From: Tsukamurella asaccharolytica
GTDB taxonomy: Bacteria; Actinomycetota; Actinomycetes; Mycobacteriales; Mycobacteriaceae
Length of the DNA stretch: 64,000 nt
Assembly (NCBI RefSeq): GCF_007858435.1
Contig: NZ_VIGW01000004.1
Coordinates: forward strand, 349,708-413,707
Reading direction: 5' to 3'
Position 1 is the first letter of the stretch; the number at the start of each line of letters is the position of its first letter. Below the pieces are notes generated by a model. It searched no databases and was not told the origin of the DNA. It saw only the letters and a list, made by a program, of their open reading frames with translations. Both the position numbers and the translations under genes were made by a program. Positions 18,232 to 25,669 of this stretch are shown here, one piece after another.

Positions 18232-19220
18232 TTCTTCGCGGCGAAGGCCTCGGCGAGCTTGGCGTAGTTCTCGCCGTAGTCCTGGATGCCCTCGCGGATG
18301 TAGAAGTCGTTGTCCAGGTAGAAGATCCGGTCCTTCTGCTGGAACTCCAGATTCGCGAAGGCCTGCTGCGCCTTGAAGGTCGCGGCGGCCGTCTGCGGCG
18401 TGCTGCCGTCGGTCGGCGGGACGGCGGCGTCGCGGTCCATGACGATGACCCACTGCGGGTTCGCCTGCGCGATGGCCTCCGGCGTCAGGCCCGAGTTGGT
18501 GTGGTGGTCGCCGCCCTGGCCGCCGAAGACGTCCTTGACGTTCAGCGGGGCGACGAACGGCTGCATGCGCTTGGCGCCGTTGTCGATCTTGCCGCCGTTG
18601 ACGATCGAGAGGAAGACGGACTGGCCGGTGGCCTGCGCCTTGGCCGCGTCGAGGCTCTTGTCGAAGTCGGCGACGATCTGCTTCGCCTGCTCGTCCTTGC
18701 CGAAGATCTTGCCCAGGGTGATGGTCGAATCGCGCATCGTCTCGACGCGGCCCTTGGGCGCGCCGTCCTCGGCCGCGATGTCGATGAAGGCGGCGCCGGT
18801 CGTCTCGGCGATCTTCTTGATGTCGCCCTCGGCCTTGGCGAACCGGTAGCCGCCGATGATCAGGTCGGGCTTGACGTCCTCGATCACGTCGAGCTTCGGC
18901 TCGGCGTGGGTGCCCGTGTCCTTGACGTCGGCGTTGGAGATCCAGTCGCCCAGCACGCTCTTGGCGAACAGGCCTTTGGGGATCGCGACGGGGGTGACGC
19001 CCATCGCCTTGACCGTCTCGGCGCTGGTGTTGTCGAGAACGACGACCCGCTTCGGGTTCTTGGGGACCTGCACCTCGCCCTTGTTCGTGCTGACGGTGAT
19101 CTTCTCGCTGCTGGCGGGCTCCTCCTCGGCGGCGCTGGTGGTGGAGCAACCGGCGAAGACGAGGCCGGTCGCCATCAGCGCGGCCGCGACGGGCGCGGCC
19201 TTGCGGAAGCGGGTGAACAT
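18228..19220 (-). CDS. Siderophore-binding lipoprotein of ABC transporter (FatB/YclQ-like)
   Basis: A 330-residue periplasmic-binding-type (PF01497-like) lipoprotein. The signal peptide ends in a lipobox VFAGC with acylated Cys25; a short Ser/Glu linker follows, then the domain begins with PKNPKRVVVLDNTSAETVKAMG and includes a LDVIEDVKPDLIIGG segment and NPQWVIVMDRDAA. ATG 19220 was chosen over the in-frame start at 19271 because AAGGAG lies upstream and only this start leaves a proper signal peptide. It is the first gene of the importer operon and lies downstream of iron-box-like sites, so iron repression by an IdeR/DtxR regulator is expected. Confidence 0.9.
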   Translation of the reverse strand: MFTRFRKAAPVAAALMATGLVFAGCSTTSAAEEEPASSEKITVSTNKGEVQVPKNPKRVVVLDNTSAETVKAMGVTPVAIPKGLFAKSVLGDWISNADVKDTGTHAEPKLDVIEDVKPDLIIGGYRFAKAEGDIKKIAETTGAAFIDIAAEDGAPKGRVETMRDSTITLGKIFGKDEQAKQIVADFDKSLDAAKAQATGQSVFLSIVNGGKIDNGAKRMQPFVAPLNVKDVFGGQGGDHHTNSGLTPEAIAQANPQWVIVMDRDAAVPPTDGSTPQTAAATFKAQQAFANLEFQQKDRIFYLDNDFYIREGIQDYGENYAKLAEAFAAKK

Positions 19221-19283
19221 AGCGGGGTGACTCCTTCTCGCAGGTGCTGCACGACGGGCACCGTAAGCCAACAGTAAAGAGGC

Positions 19284-19327
19284 TTAGGTAAACGGAACCA
19301 TACCCAAAGGTGGCTAGGTTTACCTAA
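19284..19327. promoter_or_regulatory. Paired IdeR/DtxR iron-box-like sites upstream of the siderophore operon
   Basis: A perfect 10-bp inverted repeat, TTAGGTAAAC (19284-19293) and GTTTACCTAA (19318-19327), brackets 24 bp. Each end also starts a degenerate 19-bp iron box: compared with TTAGGTTAGGCTAACCTAA I count 12 of 19 matches on the left and 13 of 19 on the right. The sites lie 64-107 bp before the binding-protein ATG, so they overlap the likely promoter. Repression by iron-loaded IdeR/DtxR follows from the known family; binding here is inference. Confidence 0.7.
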
Positions 19328-19361
19328 CTCGGTGCTCTCTCCGCGTCCGTGGCGTGCGCGG

Positions 19362-20450
19362 TCAGGCGGCGCGGTCCACCAGGACCGCGGCGAGTCCGGC
19401 GAGGACGGGCCGCGCGCCGTCGGCGATGGGGGCCGCGTCGATCGCGGACGTTGCCCGGGCGGTGAGCTCCTCGACGCGGGCCTGCATGGCCGACGGTGCC
19501 CCCGTCTCCCGCAAGGCCGCGCGGGCGCGCTCGACACCCGCGTCGTCGAGGTCGGTGCCGATGAGTCCGCGCAGCTCGGCCGCGGCATCGCCGCCGGTCG
19601 CGAGGGCGTGCGCGAGCATCGGCGTGTGCTTGCCGGACCGCAGGTCATCGCCCGAGGGCTTGCCGGTGACTGCCGGATCGCCGAACGCACCCAGTAGGTC
19701 GTCGCGCAGCTGGAAGGCGACGCCCACGTCCACGCCGATCGCCCGCAGCGCCGCGATCGCCTCGTCGGACGCGCCCGCCAGCGCCGCGCCCACGTGCAGC
19801 GGTCGCTCCACGGTGTAGCCGGCGGTCTTGAACCGGACCACGCGCTCCGCGGCCTCCTCCGACTCGTCGCGGGAGGCCTCACTCACGATGTCCAGCAGCT
19901 GGCCGCCGAGCACCTCGGTGCGCATCGCCGCCCACGCGCGCGCGGCCCGCAGGTACCGCTCCGGCGCCAGGCCGGCGCCGAGGAACATGTCGTCGGCCCA
20001 GGCCAGGGCCAGGTCACCCAGCAAGATGGCCGTGGCCTCCCCGAACTTCTCCGACGACCCCGACCAGCCGCGCTCGGCGTGCACCTGCGCGAACTCGCGG
20101 TGCGTTGTGGGGAAGCCCCGCCGGGTCTGCGAGGCGTCGATGATGTCGTCGTGGATGAGGGCGCACGCCTGCACGAACTCGAGCGAGGAACAGGCCCGCA
20201 ACGCCGCTCGGGCGACGTCCCCGTCGGCCTCGCCGCCGCCCGCCAACCAGCCCGCCCAGGCGAAGGCGGGGCGAATACGCTTCCCGCCGCGCAAAACGAA
20301 GCGCTCCAGCCCCGCGGTGGCCTCCGTGAACACCGGGCCGACAGGTTCGACCAGGTCACGGCGCTCGTCGAGGAAGGAGACGAGCGCGGGCTGCACGGCC
20401 GCCGCGATGTCCGTCAGGGAGGTCCGGGGCGGGGCGACGGGCAGCGTCAT
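19362..20450 (-). CDS. idsA: Polyprenyl (geranylgeranyl-type) diphosphate synthase
   Basis: A 362-residue trans-isoprenyl diphosphate synthase. The first Asp-rich motif is IHDDIIDASQTRRG (about 95-108) and the second is FQLRDDLLGAFGD (about 245-257); GGKRIRP near residue 55 binds the allylic or homoallylic diphosphate. It makes a medium-chain allylic diphosphate such as GGPP; chain length cannot be fixed from the sequence alone. It corresponds to idsA2 (Rv2173), which in M. tuberculosis also neighbours mptA; here the siderophore operon separates them. A TAGATT -10 (20462-20457) ends 6 nt before the ATG. It is divergent from metF with a 23-bp gap. The nearby CrtI-like oxidoreductase could use a derived polyprenoid, but that is speculation. 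Confidence 0.88.
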   Translation of the reverse strand: MTLPVAPPRTSLTDIAAAVQPALVSFLDERRDLVEPVGPVFTEATAGLERFVLRGGKRIRPAFAWAGWLAGGGEADGDVARAALRACSSLEFVQACALIHDDIIDASQTRRGFPTTHREFAQVHAERGWSGSSEKFGEATAILLGDLALAWADDMFLGAGLAPERYLRAARAWAAMRTEVLGGQLLDIVSEASRDESEEAAERVVRFKTAGYTVERPLHVGAALAGASDEAIAALRAIGVDVGVAFQLRDDLLGAFGDPAVTGKPSGDDLRSGKHTPMLAHALATGGDAAAELRGLIGTDLDDAGVERARAALRETGAPSAMQARVEELTARATSAIDAAPIADGARPVLAGLAAVLVDRAA

Positions 20451-20456
20451 ACCAGG

Positions 20457-20466
20457 AATCTATTCT
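20457..20466. promoter_or_regulatory. Overlapping divergent -10 hexamers of idsA and metF
   Basis: Minus-strand TAGATT (20462-20457) serves idsA and plus-strand TATTCT (20461-20466) serves metF. They share two base pairs and lie 6 and 7 nt from their start codons, so both mRNAs would be leaderless. RNA polymerase could occupy only one at a time. Confidence 0.55.
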
Positions 20467-20473
20467 CATAGGT

Positions 20474-21406
20474 GTGAGCGAACAAAGCCGGACCGTACTC
20501 GACCGCCTCGACGCCGTGCGGGCAGAGGGCCGCATGCCGTTCTCGGTCGAGTTCATGCCCCCGCGCGACGAGGAGGGCGAGGCCCGGCTGTGGCGCGCCG
20601 TCCGCACCTTCGAGCGGATGGACCCCGCCTTCGTCTCCATGACCTACGGCGCGGGTGGCTCGACGCGGGACCGTACCGTCCGCGTGACCGGCGAGATCGC
20701 GGAGACCACGACGCTCCTGCCCGTGGCGCACCTGACCGCGGTGAACCACAGCATCTCGGAGCTCCGAGCGCTCATGGGCTCGTACGCCGACCAGGACGTG
20801 CGCAACGTCCTGGTGCTGCGCGGCGACCCGCCGGGCGACCCGTTGGGCAAGTGGGTGCGGCACCCCGCAGGACTCAAGTACGCGAGCGAGGTCGTCGAGC
20901 TGGTCCGCGAGCTGGGCGACTTCCACGTGGGCGTCGCCGCGTTCCCGGAGGGGCACCACCGCTCGCCCGACCTGGACACCGATGTGCGGTACTTCGCGAA
21001 CAAGCTCCGGGCCGGCGCCGACTACTCGATCACCCAGATGTTCTTCGACGTCGACGACTACCTGCGGCTGCGCGACGCCGTTGCCGCCGCCGATCCCGAG
21101 CAGGGCGCGAAGCCGCTGATCCCGGGGATCATGCCGATCACCTCGCTGAAGTCGGTGGTCCGCATGGCGGAGCTGTCGAACGCGAAGATCCCCGAGGCGA
21201 TGCGCGCCGAGCTGCGCGCCGCCGCGGGTGACGGCCCCGAGGAGAACCGCGCCGCCGTGCGCGCCGTCGGCATCGACATCGCCACCCGGATGGGGGAGCG
21301 ACTCATCGCCGAGGGCGCCCCGGCGCTGCACTTCTGCACGCTGAACTTCGCCAAGGCCACCTCCGAGGTGCTCGAGAACCTGGGGATGCTGCCGGTCGGC
21401 GTCTAG
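20474..21406 (+). CDS. metF: Methylenetetrahydrofolate reductase
   Basis: A 310-residue TIM-barrel flavoprotein of the MetF family, reducing 5,10-methylene-THF to 5-methyl-THF for methionine synthesis. Conserved blocks are FSVEFMPPRD (catalytic Glu), VSMTYGAGGSTRDRT, AHLTAVNHS, VLRGDPPGD, YSITQMFFDVDDY and PGIMPIT. GTG 20474 is 7 nt after a TATTCT -10; an overlapping GTG at 20472 is out of frame. It corresponds to Rv2172c. The gene converges on lppM and the two stop codons overlap: the CTAG at 21403-21406 contains TAG for both strands. Confidence 0.9.
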   Translation: MSEQSRTVLDRLDAVRAEGRMPFSVEFMPPRDEEGEARLWRAVRTFERMDPAFVSMTYGAGGSTRDRTVRVTGEIAETTTLLPVAHLTAVNHSISELRALMGSYADQDVRNVLVLRGDPPGDPLGKWVRHPAGLKYASEVVELVRELGDFHVGVAAFPEGHHRSPDLDTDVRYFANKLRAGADYSITQMFFDVDDYLRLRDAVAAADPEQGAKPLIPGIMPITSLKSVVRMAELSNAKIPEAMRAELRAAAGDGPEENRAAVRAVGIDIATRMGERLIAEGAPALHFCTLNFAKATSEVLENLGMLPVGV

Positions 21407-22122
21407 CGGTTCAGCTTCTCCCGGAGCCACTGCGGCAGCTCGATGAGCGATTCGGGCTCGGCGGTCTCCTGGCCCGGCTTCGGGCTGCGGTCGCGGCGCA
21501 GGTAGGCGGTGACGGCGACGATCGCGGCTGCGAGGAAGGTCGTCAGCGCGGTGATCCACGCCCACTTCGTGAAGGAGGCGATCGAGGGATCGGCGTACGC
21601 GGCCTCGGCGGTCAGCGCCGCGGAGGTGCCGGCGTTGAGCGTCCAGGTCACCAGGTCGTCGGCCTCCTGCTGGCCGTTGGTGGCCGTGACCGGGCCGGGG
21701 AACTGCAGCGAGACGACGATGAGGCCCGAGTTCGGGGCCAGCGACGACAGGTCGGCCGTGCCGGAGAGGATGACGGTGCCGCCGGTGCGCTGCACCCGCA
21801 TCTTGATCGACGCCGCCGAGGTGTCGAACGCCTGCGAGACCACGTCGCCGACTTGGTTGAACTGGCCGAAGGTGATGGTCTGGAAGATCATCTGCGTGCC
21901 GACCTTGCCGTTCGAGTCGTACGGCTGGACCTCCGCGAGACCCTTCAACTCGCCCGGTGCCGCGATCTGCGGGCCCTGTGGGTTCGTCGTCGGGACCTGA
22001 GCGGCGACGATCTTGCCCGACATCCGGTCGCCCGGGCCGGAACTCGAGCACGCCGCGGGGGCGGCGACCAGGAGTAGGACCGCCATCGCCACGAGCATCC
22101 TTCGGAGAATCACGATCGCCAT
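21403..22122 (-). CDS. lppM: LppM-like lipoprotein with C-terminal membrane helix
   Basis: A 239-residue protein with a signal peptide (MAIVILRRMLVAMAVLLLVAA) ending in a lipobox before Cys in APAACSS, an all-beta ectodomain, a C-terminal transmembrane helix (WAWITALTTFLAAAIVAVTAYL, about residues 187-208) and a short basic/acidic tail ending LPQWLREKLNR. This layout matches LppM (Rv2171), a mycobacterial envelope protein implicated in lipid binding and phagosome manipulation. The start overlaps the upstream oxidoreductase gene by 13 nt. The two membrane anchors are a family trait, not an oddity. Ligand in this organism unknown. Confidence 0.82.
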   Translation of the reverse strand: MAIVILRRMLVAMAVLLLVAAPAACSSSGPGDRMSGKIVAAQVPTTNPQGPQIAAPGELKGLAEVQPYDSNGKVGTQMIFQTITFGQFNQVGDVVSQAFDTSAASIKMRVQRTGGTVILSGTADLSSLAPNSGLIVVSLQFPGPVTATNGQQEADDLVTWTLNAGTSAALTAEAAYADPSIASFTKWAWITALTTFLAAAIVAVTAYLRRDRSPKPGQETAEPESLIELPQWLREKLNR

Positions 22123-23693
22123 CGTGCCAGGTGTCCGAGGTCGCGGGCGAGCAGCCGCGCCGCGATCCGCCCGCTCGATCCGTTCACGCCGCCCCCGGGG
22201 TGCATCGACGCGCCCGCCAGCGCGAGGCCCGGCGCGCCCGGCACCCGCCCGCCCGCCAGCTCGGGGACCGGCCGGAACAGCAGCATGTTGTGCAGTGCCA
22301 TCTCCACGTGCATGACGTTCCCGCCGAGGAGCCCCAGCTCGGATTCCAGGCTCGCGGGCGTCTGCACGAAGCGGTGCTCGATCGACTCCGCGAAGCCGGG
22401 CGCCCAGCGCTGCGTCTCCGTGACGATCCGGTCGGCCTCCGCCTCCGCCAGGGCGGCCCAGTCGCCCGGCCCGTTCACGGCGTAGGGGTACCACTGCGCC
22501 CAGAGGGTGGTGTTGTGCCGGTCCGGCGGCGCGATCGACGGGTCGAGGCCGGAATAGGTCATCGCCAGCACCGCGGGCCGACGAGGGGCGTCCCCGGCCA
22601 GCATGTCCCCGCGGGCGCGCGCCAGGTGGCCGCGGTCCGCCGCGAGCAGGCCGAGCCCCGACTGCTCGGCGAGCGGCACCCCGGCGAACGCGGGCGGTGC
22701 GGTGGTGCCGAGGCGCAGCACCATCCCCACGCCCGGGCCCACCTGGATGCCCCGGCGCCAGCCGGCGATCCGCGCGGCGTCGTAGCCGCCGCGGGCGAGG
22801 AGGTCCAGGGTGGTGAGCACGTGGCAGCCCGCGAGCACGGTGCGGGCCCGGACGGTCCGCGCACCGTCGGGCCCGGTGACGGTGACCTCCCACGCCCGGC
22901 CGGACCGGCGCAGCGCCGTGACGGGCGTCCCGAGGGCGACGGTGCCCCCGTCGGACGTGAGGCGGGAGAGGAGTGCGGCCGTGAGGGCGCCGCTGCCGCC
23001 GACCGCGCGCCCCGGAGGGAGCGTGTGCATGAGGGCCGCGAAGCCGACCATCGGTGCCGTGCCGGGCTCGCTCATGGCGGGGCCGGACTGCGCGCCGAAC
23101 CAGGCGAGGGCCGCCTTGAGGCGCTCGTCGTCGAAGTACTCGTCGAGGAGCTGATCGCCGGAGGCGAGGTAGGTGCGTGACATCCGGGTCAGGCTGTCGC
23201 GGCCCTTCGTGGGCCAGAAGGCGCGGCCGAGCCGCGGGGCCGTGGGGGAGGAGCCGAAGGCGGCCATGGTCGCCTTCGCCCGGGGCGTCCACTCCGTGAC
23301 GAACCGGCGATAGGCCGCGGCCTCCCGCGCGCCGCAGGCCGCGGCGATCGACGCGGCGGTGGCGTCGAGGTCCGTGTGGAAGACGATCGGCGGCGTCGTG
23401 CCGCCCGGCGGGGTGGGCGCGAAGGCCCACGGGTCGCACTCCAGGTAGCGCAGCCCGTGCGCCGCCAGCTCGAGCTCCTCCACGATGCCGGTGTGCCGGA
23501 TCATCAGGTGCGCCGACGAGCCGCGATCCACGCGGTAGCCCGGGAACCGTTCGACGGTGCTGACCGCCCCGCCCGGCACGGTGTCGGCCTCGAAGACCGC
23601 CACGGAGCGGCCCTGCGCCGCGAGGTAGGCGGCGCCGACGAGCGCGTTGTGTCCGGAACCGACGACGGCGACGTCGACCTCGCGTGCGCTCAC
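22110..23693 (-). CDS. CrtI/phytoene-desaturase-like FAD-dependent oxidoreductase
   Basis: A 527-residue flavoprotein. The N-terminal Rossmann motif reads VVGSGHNALVGAAYLA (about 8-23), followed by an acidic residue in VFEADTVPGG; the C-terminal FAD-binding stretch LALAGASMHPGGGVNGSSG (about 490-508) is typical of COG1233 phytoene dehydrogenase-like proteins. Many such proteins are not carotenoid enzymes, so the substrate stays open. The GTG start overlaps the GNAT stop by 4 nt (GTGA), and its 3' end overlaps lppM by 13 nt, making a GNAT-oxidoreductase-lppM operon. I do not recall this gene at the corresponding M. tuberculosis locus between Rv2170 and Rv2171. A link to the prenyl synthase three genes away is possible but unproven. 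Confidence 0.75.
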   Translation of the reverse strand: MSAREVDVAVVGSGHNALVGAAYLAAQGRSVAVFEADTVPGGAVSTVERFPGYRVDRGSSAHLMIRHTGIVEELELAAHGLRYLECDPWAFAPTPPGGTTPPIVFHTDLDATAASIAAACGAREAAAYRRFVTEWTPRAKATMAAFGSSPTAPRLGRAFWPTKGRDSLTRMSRTYLASGDQLLDEYFDDERLKAALAWFGAQSGPAMSEPGTAPMVGFAALMHTLPPGRAVGGSGALTAALLSRLTSDGGTVALGTPVTALRRSGRAWEVTVTGPDGARTVRARTVLAGCHVLTTLDLLARGGYDAARIAGWRRGIQVGPGVGMVLRLGTTAPPAFAGVPLAEQSGLGLLAADRGHLARARGDMLAGDAPRRPAVLAMTYSGLDPSIAPPDRHNTTLWAQWYPYAVNGPGDWAALAEAEADRIVTETQRWAPGFAESIEHRFVQTPASLESELGLLGGNVMHVEMALHNMLLFRPVPELAGGRVPGAPGLALAGASMHPGGGVNGSSGRIAARLLARDLGHLARWRS

Positions 23694-24310
23694 CGGGCCG
23701 CCGGCGGCGGCGGGAAGGGCAGGTCGCGGCCCAGGACGGCGAACGGTCGCGGGTCGCCGGAGAAGCGGAAGTCGCGGAGCACGTCGTAGAAGCCGGCGCG
23801 GCGGTACAGCCGCCACGCGCGGTTCTGTTCGGCGGCCACCTCCGGGGTGGAGAGCAGCACCCGAGGCTCGGGCCGGCCGGTGAGGAGGGCCCCGAGCAGC
23901 GCGGTGCCCACGCCGTGGCCCTGCGCCGCGGGGTGCACGTGCAGCTCGGTGAGCTCGAAGTAGTCGGCCGCCACCGCGTCGATCTGCTCCTGTGGCAGCC
24001 CGCGCCGGCCCAGGCCCACCCGGAGCTGGCGGTTCCACCACTGGTCCCCGGCGCCGCTGTAGCCGTAGGCGATGCCGACAAGGTGGTCGACCACGCGGCC
24101 GTCCTCGGTGCGGAGCGCCTGCACGGCGCCGAAGGCGGCGTACCCGGGGCGGTTGAGGTGCTCGCGCCACATGGGCAGACGGTGCGACTCCGTGCCGGCG
24201 GGGTAGTCCATCGCGGCCACGTAGATCTGCAGCGCGGCGGGCAGCCACAGGGTGGCGTCCTGCGGCGATAGGGCGTGGATCCGTGGTTGCTGCGCCGGCA
24301 CTGCGGTCAC
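23690..24310 (-). CDS. GNAT-family N-acetyltransferase (Rv2170-like)
   Basis: A 206-residue GNAT protein. The acetyl-CoA pyrophosphate-binding motif A is visible as ELHVHPAAQGHGVGTALL (about 118-135), followed by a helix and motif B region (EQNRAWRLYRRAGFYDV). GTG 24310 has an excellent GGGGGAGG 5 nt upstream and gives 206 residues, the length I recall for Rv2170; the longer frame from 24343 is rejected. The product acetylates an amine; Rv2170 has been reported to acetylate protein lysines, but the target here is unknown. TAATAT (24352-24347) is a good -10, and a near-consensus SOS box lies just upstream of it. Confidence 0.82.
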   Translation of the reverse strand: MTAVPAQQPRIHALSPQDATLWLPAALQIYVAAMDYPAGTESHRLPMWREHLNRPGYAAFGAVQALRTEDGRVVDHLVGIAYGYSGAGDQWWNRQLRVGLGRRGLPQEQIDAVAADYFELTELHVHPAAQGHGVGTALLGALLTGRPEPRVLLSTPEVAAEQNRAWRLYRRAGFYDVLRDFRFSGDPRPFAVLGRDLPFPPPPAAR

Positions 24311-24346
24311 GGTTTCCTCCCCCTTGACGTCACGCACACTCACGCT

Positions 24347-24375
24347 ATATTAGAGGTGATCGAATAATTGTTCGA
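24347..24375 (-). promoter_or_regulatory. GNAT promoter with SOS (LexA) box-like palindrome
   Basis: The minus strand carries a -10 TAATAT (24352-24347). Upstream at 24375-24360 is TCGAACAATTATTCGA, matching the actinobacterial LexA consensus TCGAAC-N4-GTTCGA at 11 of 12 half-site positions and extended to a 20-bp GATCGAA...TTCGATC palindrome (24358-24377). It would overlap the -35 region, a repressor position. Confidence 0.5.
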
Positions 24376-24541
24376 TCGGGGCCACCGGATTGGCGCGCAT
24401 GTTCTGGCGCCGGGGCGGGGTGTCGATCCCGGGTCCGCTGGGCGGGGCCGGCGCGGAACGAGGGAAGCGTGACGTGTCGGTCTCGTCCGGTACAACTCGC
24501 GGTACCAGGGTGTGACAGCCCACGGAGCACTTCGGTGCAGT

Positions 24542-24557
24542 TCGGAACGCAGTTCGA
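24542..24557 (+). promoter_or_regulatory. Weak SOS-box-like motif before SAV_6107-type gene
   Basis: TCGGAACGCAGTTCGA matches the LexA half-sites at 10 of 12 positions and sits among three near-copies of CAGTTCG (24537-24566), 24 nt before the ATG. It may be a second LexA site or another regulator's direct-repeat operator. Confidence 0.3.
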
Positions 24558-24581
24558 ACAGTTCGGAGCAGGAGGAAGGTC

Positions 24582-24995
24582 ATGGTCGAATCGAAGACGC
24601 GGATCGATCTCGTCGGTTCTCGCCGCCATGTGGGGGAGTCGGGGGCGGCGCGCATCCTCGATCGCGCGGACCAGTTCCTCGCCCGGGCCGGCGGCTCGCC
24701 GGCGCCAGCCGATCAGTACCGCGAGATCTACCACGCCGCGCTGCGCGGCGCGGCCGCCCTGCTGGCCGAGCGGGAGACGGGCGTCCGGCGCCCCACGCGC
24801 AACGCCTGGCTGCGGCTGGCCAAGGCGGCACCGGGCTATGCGGAGTGGGTCGCCTACTTCACGTCGGTGTCGGGCGTGGTCGCCGCCCTCGAGACCACCG
24901 CCCGCACGGTGAGTGCCGAGGAGGTCGCGGTCCTGCACGCCCGCGTGCAAACTTTCCTGAATTCTGTCGAAGCGGAGCTGTGCCGGGTTGCATGA
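24582..24995 (+). CDS. SAV_6107-family (HEPN-like) protein
   Basis: A 137-residue all-helical protein. The block ILDRADQFLARAG...YREIYHAALRGAAALLAE resembles the SAV_6107 family, a HEPN-superfamily group common in Actinobacteria. HEPN proteins are often RNases, but I see no clear RxxxxH catalytic motif here. The start is well set by AGGAGGAAGG 3-10 nt upstream of the ATG. It is divergent from the GNAT gene across 271 bp that hold two SOS-like motifs and no other open frame I would support. In other mycolata this family lies close to the DUF3040 gene as here. Function unknown; a partner for the GNAT or DUF3040 products cannot be inferred from sequence. Confidence 0.7.
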   Translation: MVESKTRIDLVGSRRHVGESGAARILDRADQFLARAGGSPAPADQYREIYHAALRGAAALLAERETGVRRPTRNAWLRLAKAAPGYAEWVAYFTSVSGVVAALETTARTVSAEEVAVLHARVQTFLNSVEAELCRVA

Positions 24996-25102
24996 TTTCT
25001 CACAGCGAACGCTGATTCTTTGACGGATGGTGGTCGTCCGGTCGCAAGCCTCGTATCATGATGGGAGGAGTTGGACCCCAATGAGTGCTGAAGGAGGGGA
25101 AC

Positions 25103-25522
25103 GTGCCACTCTCCGAGCACGAGCAGCGCATGCTCGACCAGATCGAGAGCGCGCTCTACGCCGAGGACCCGAAGTTCGCGTCGAACGTACGCGGCGGTCG
25201 GTTCGCCGGCGCGTCGGGTAGGCGTCGCATCTACGCCGCGATCGGCTTCGCGGTCGGATTGATGCTGCTCATCGGGGGCATGCTGCTGGGTAGCGTCGAA
25301 TACACCGTGATCGTCGGCCTCATCGGCTTCCTGCTGATGTTCGGTTCCGTGATCTACGCGCTGTGGTCCGGACCCGCCGCCAAGGGCCCCCGCGGCACCG
25401 TCGAGAACGACGGCTCCGTGCGCTCCCGATCCGGGCGCGGCCGCAGTGCGCGAGGCGCCCGAGCCTCCGGGCAGTCCTTCGTCTCCCGCATGGAGGAGCG
25501 CTTCCGCCGCCGCTTCCCCTGA
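25103..25522 (+). CDS. DUF3040 membrane protein (Rv2169c-like)
   Basis: A 139-residue protein starting with the highly conserved PLSEHEQRMLDQIESALYAEDPKFAS, followed by two transmembrane helices (about 51-70 and 76-94) and a basic Arg/Ser-rich tail. It is the DUF3040 family, found just upstream of mraZ in many Actinobacteria, with no established function. GTG 25103 has AAGGAGGGG in front and starts exactly at the conserved motif; the ATG at 25081 is out of frame. TATCAT at 25054-25059 is a possible -10. A strong intrinsic terminator follows the stop by 15 bp. Confidence 0.85.
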   Translation: MPLSEHEQRMLDQIESALYAEDPKFASNVRGGRFAGASGRRRIYAAIGFAVGLMLLIGGMLLGSVEYTVIVGLIGFLLMFGSVIYALWSGPAAKGPRGTVENDGSVRSRSGRGRSARGARASGQSFVSRMEERFRRRFP

Positions 25523-25537
25523 GTTCCGCATACTGAG

Positions 25538-25569
25538 AAAGCCGCCGACTTGATGGTCGGCGGCTTTTT
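25538..25569 (+). terminator. Rho-independent terminator after the DUF3040 gene
   Basis: A 12-bp arm AAAGCCGCCGAC, a 6-nt TTGATG loop, the complementary arm and a run of five T form a textbook intrinsic terminator. It insulates the dcw cluster from upstream transcription and is the best terminator in the window. Confidence 0.92.
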
Positions 25570-25601
25570 CGTTGCGACGTGAGCGAAATCGGTCACCGTC
25601 T

Positions 25602-25669
25602 CCGGCGCTACAGAGATCTTCGCGCGCTACGGGAATGTCCGGGCGCTTCGTGGATCTCCGTAGCGCCGG
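25602..25669. repeat. Long hairpin (17-bp arms, 34-nt loop) between terminator and mraZ
   Basis: The left arm (25602-25618, starting CCGGCGCTAC) and right arm (25653-25669, ending GTAGCGCCGG) pair over 17 bp with one mismatch. The 34-nt loop contains further GCGCTAC and GGGCGCTTCG variants. It lies outside any gene, 33 bp beyond the terminator. It could be an extragenic palindrome or the body of a small RNA. Confidence 0.55.

Noticed and set aside
25027-25221. 64-codon frame overlapping the start of the DUF3040 gene
   Set aside because: Arg-rich shadow; DUF3040 has a good ribosome binding site and family homology.
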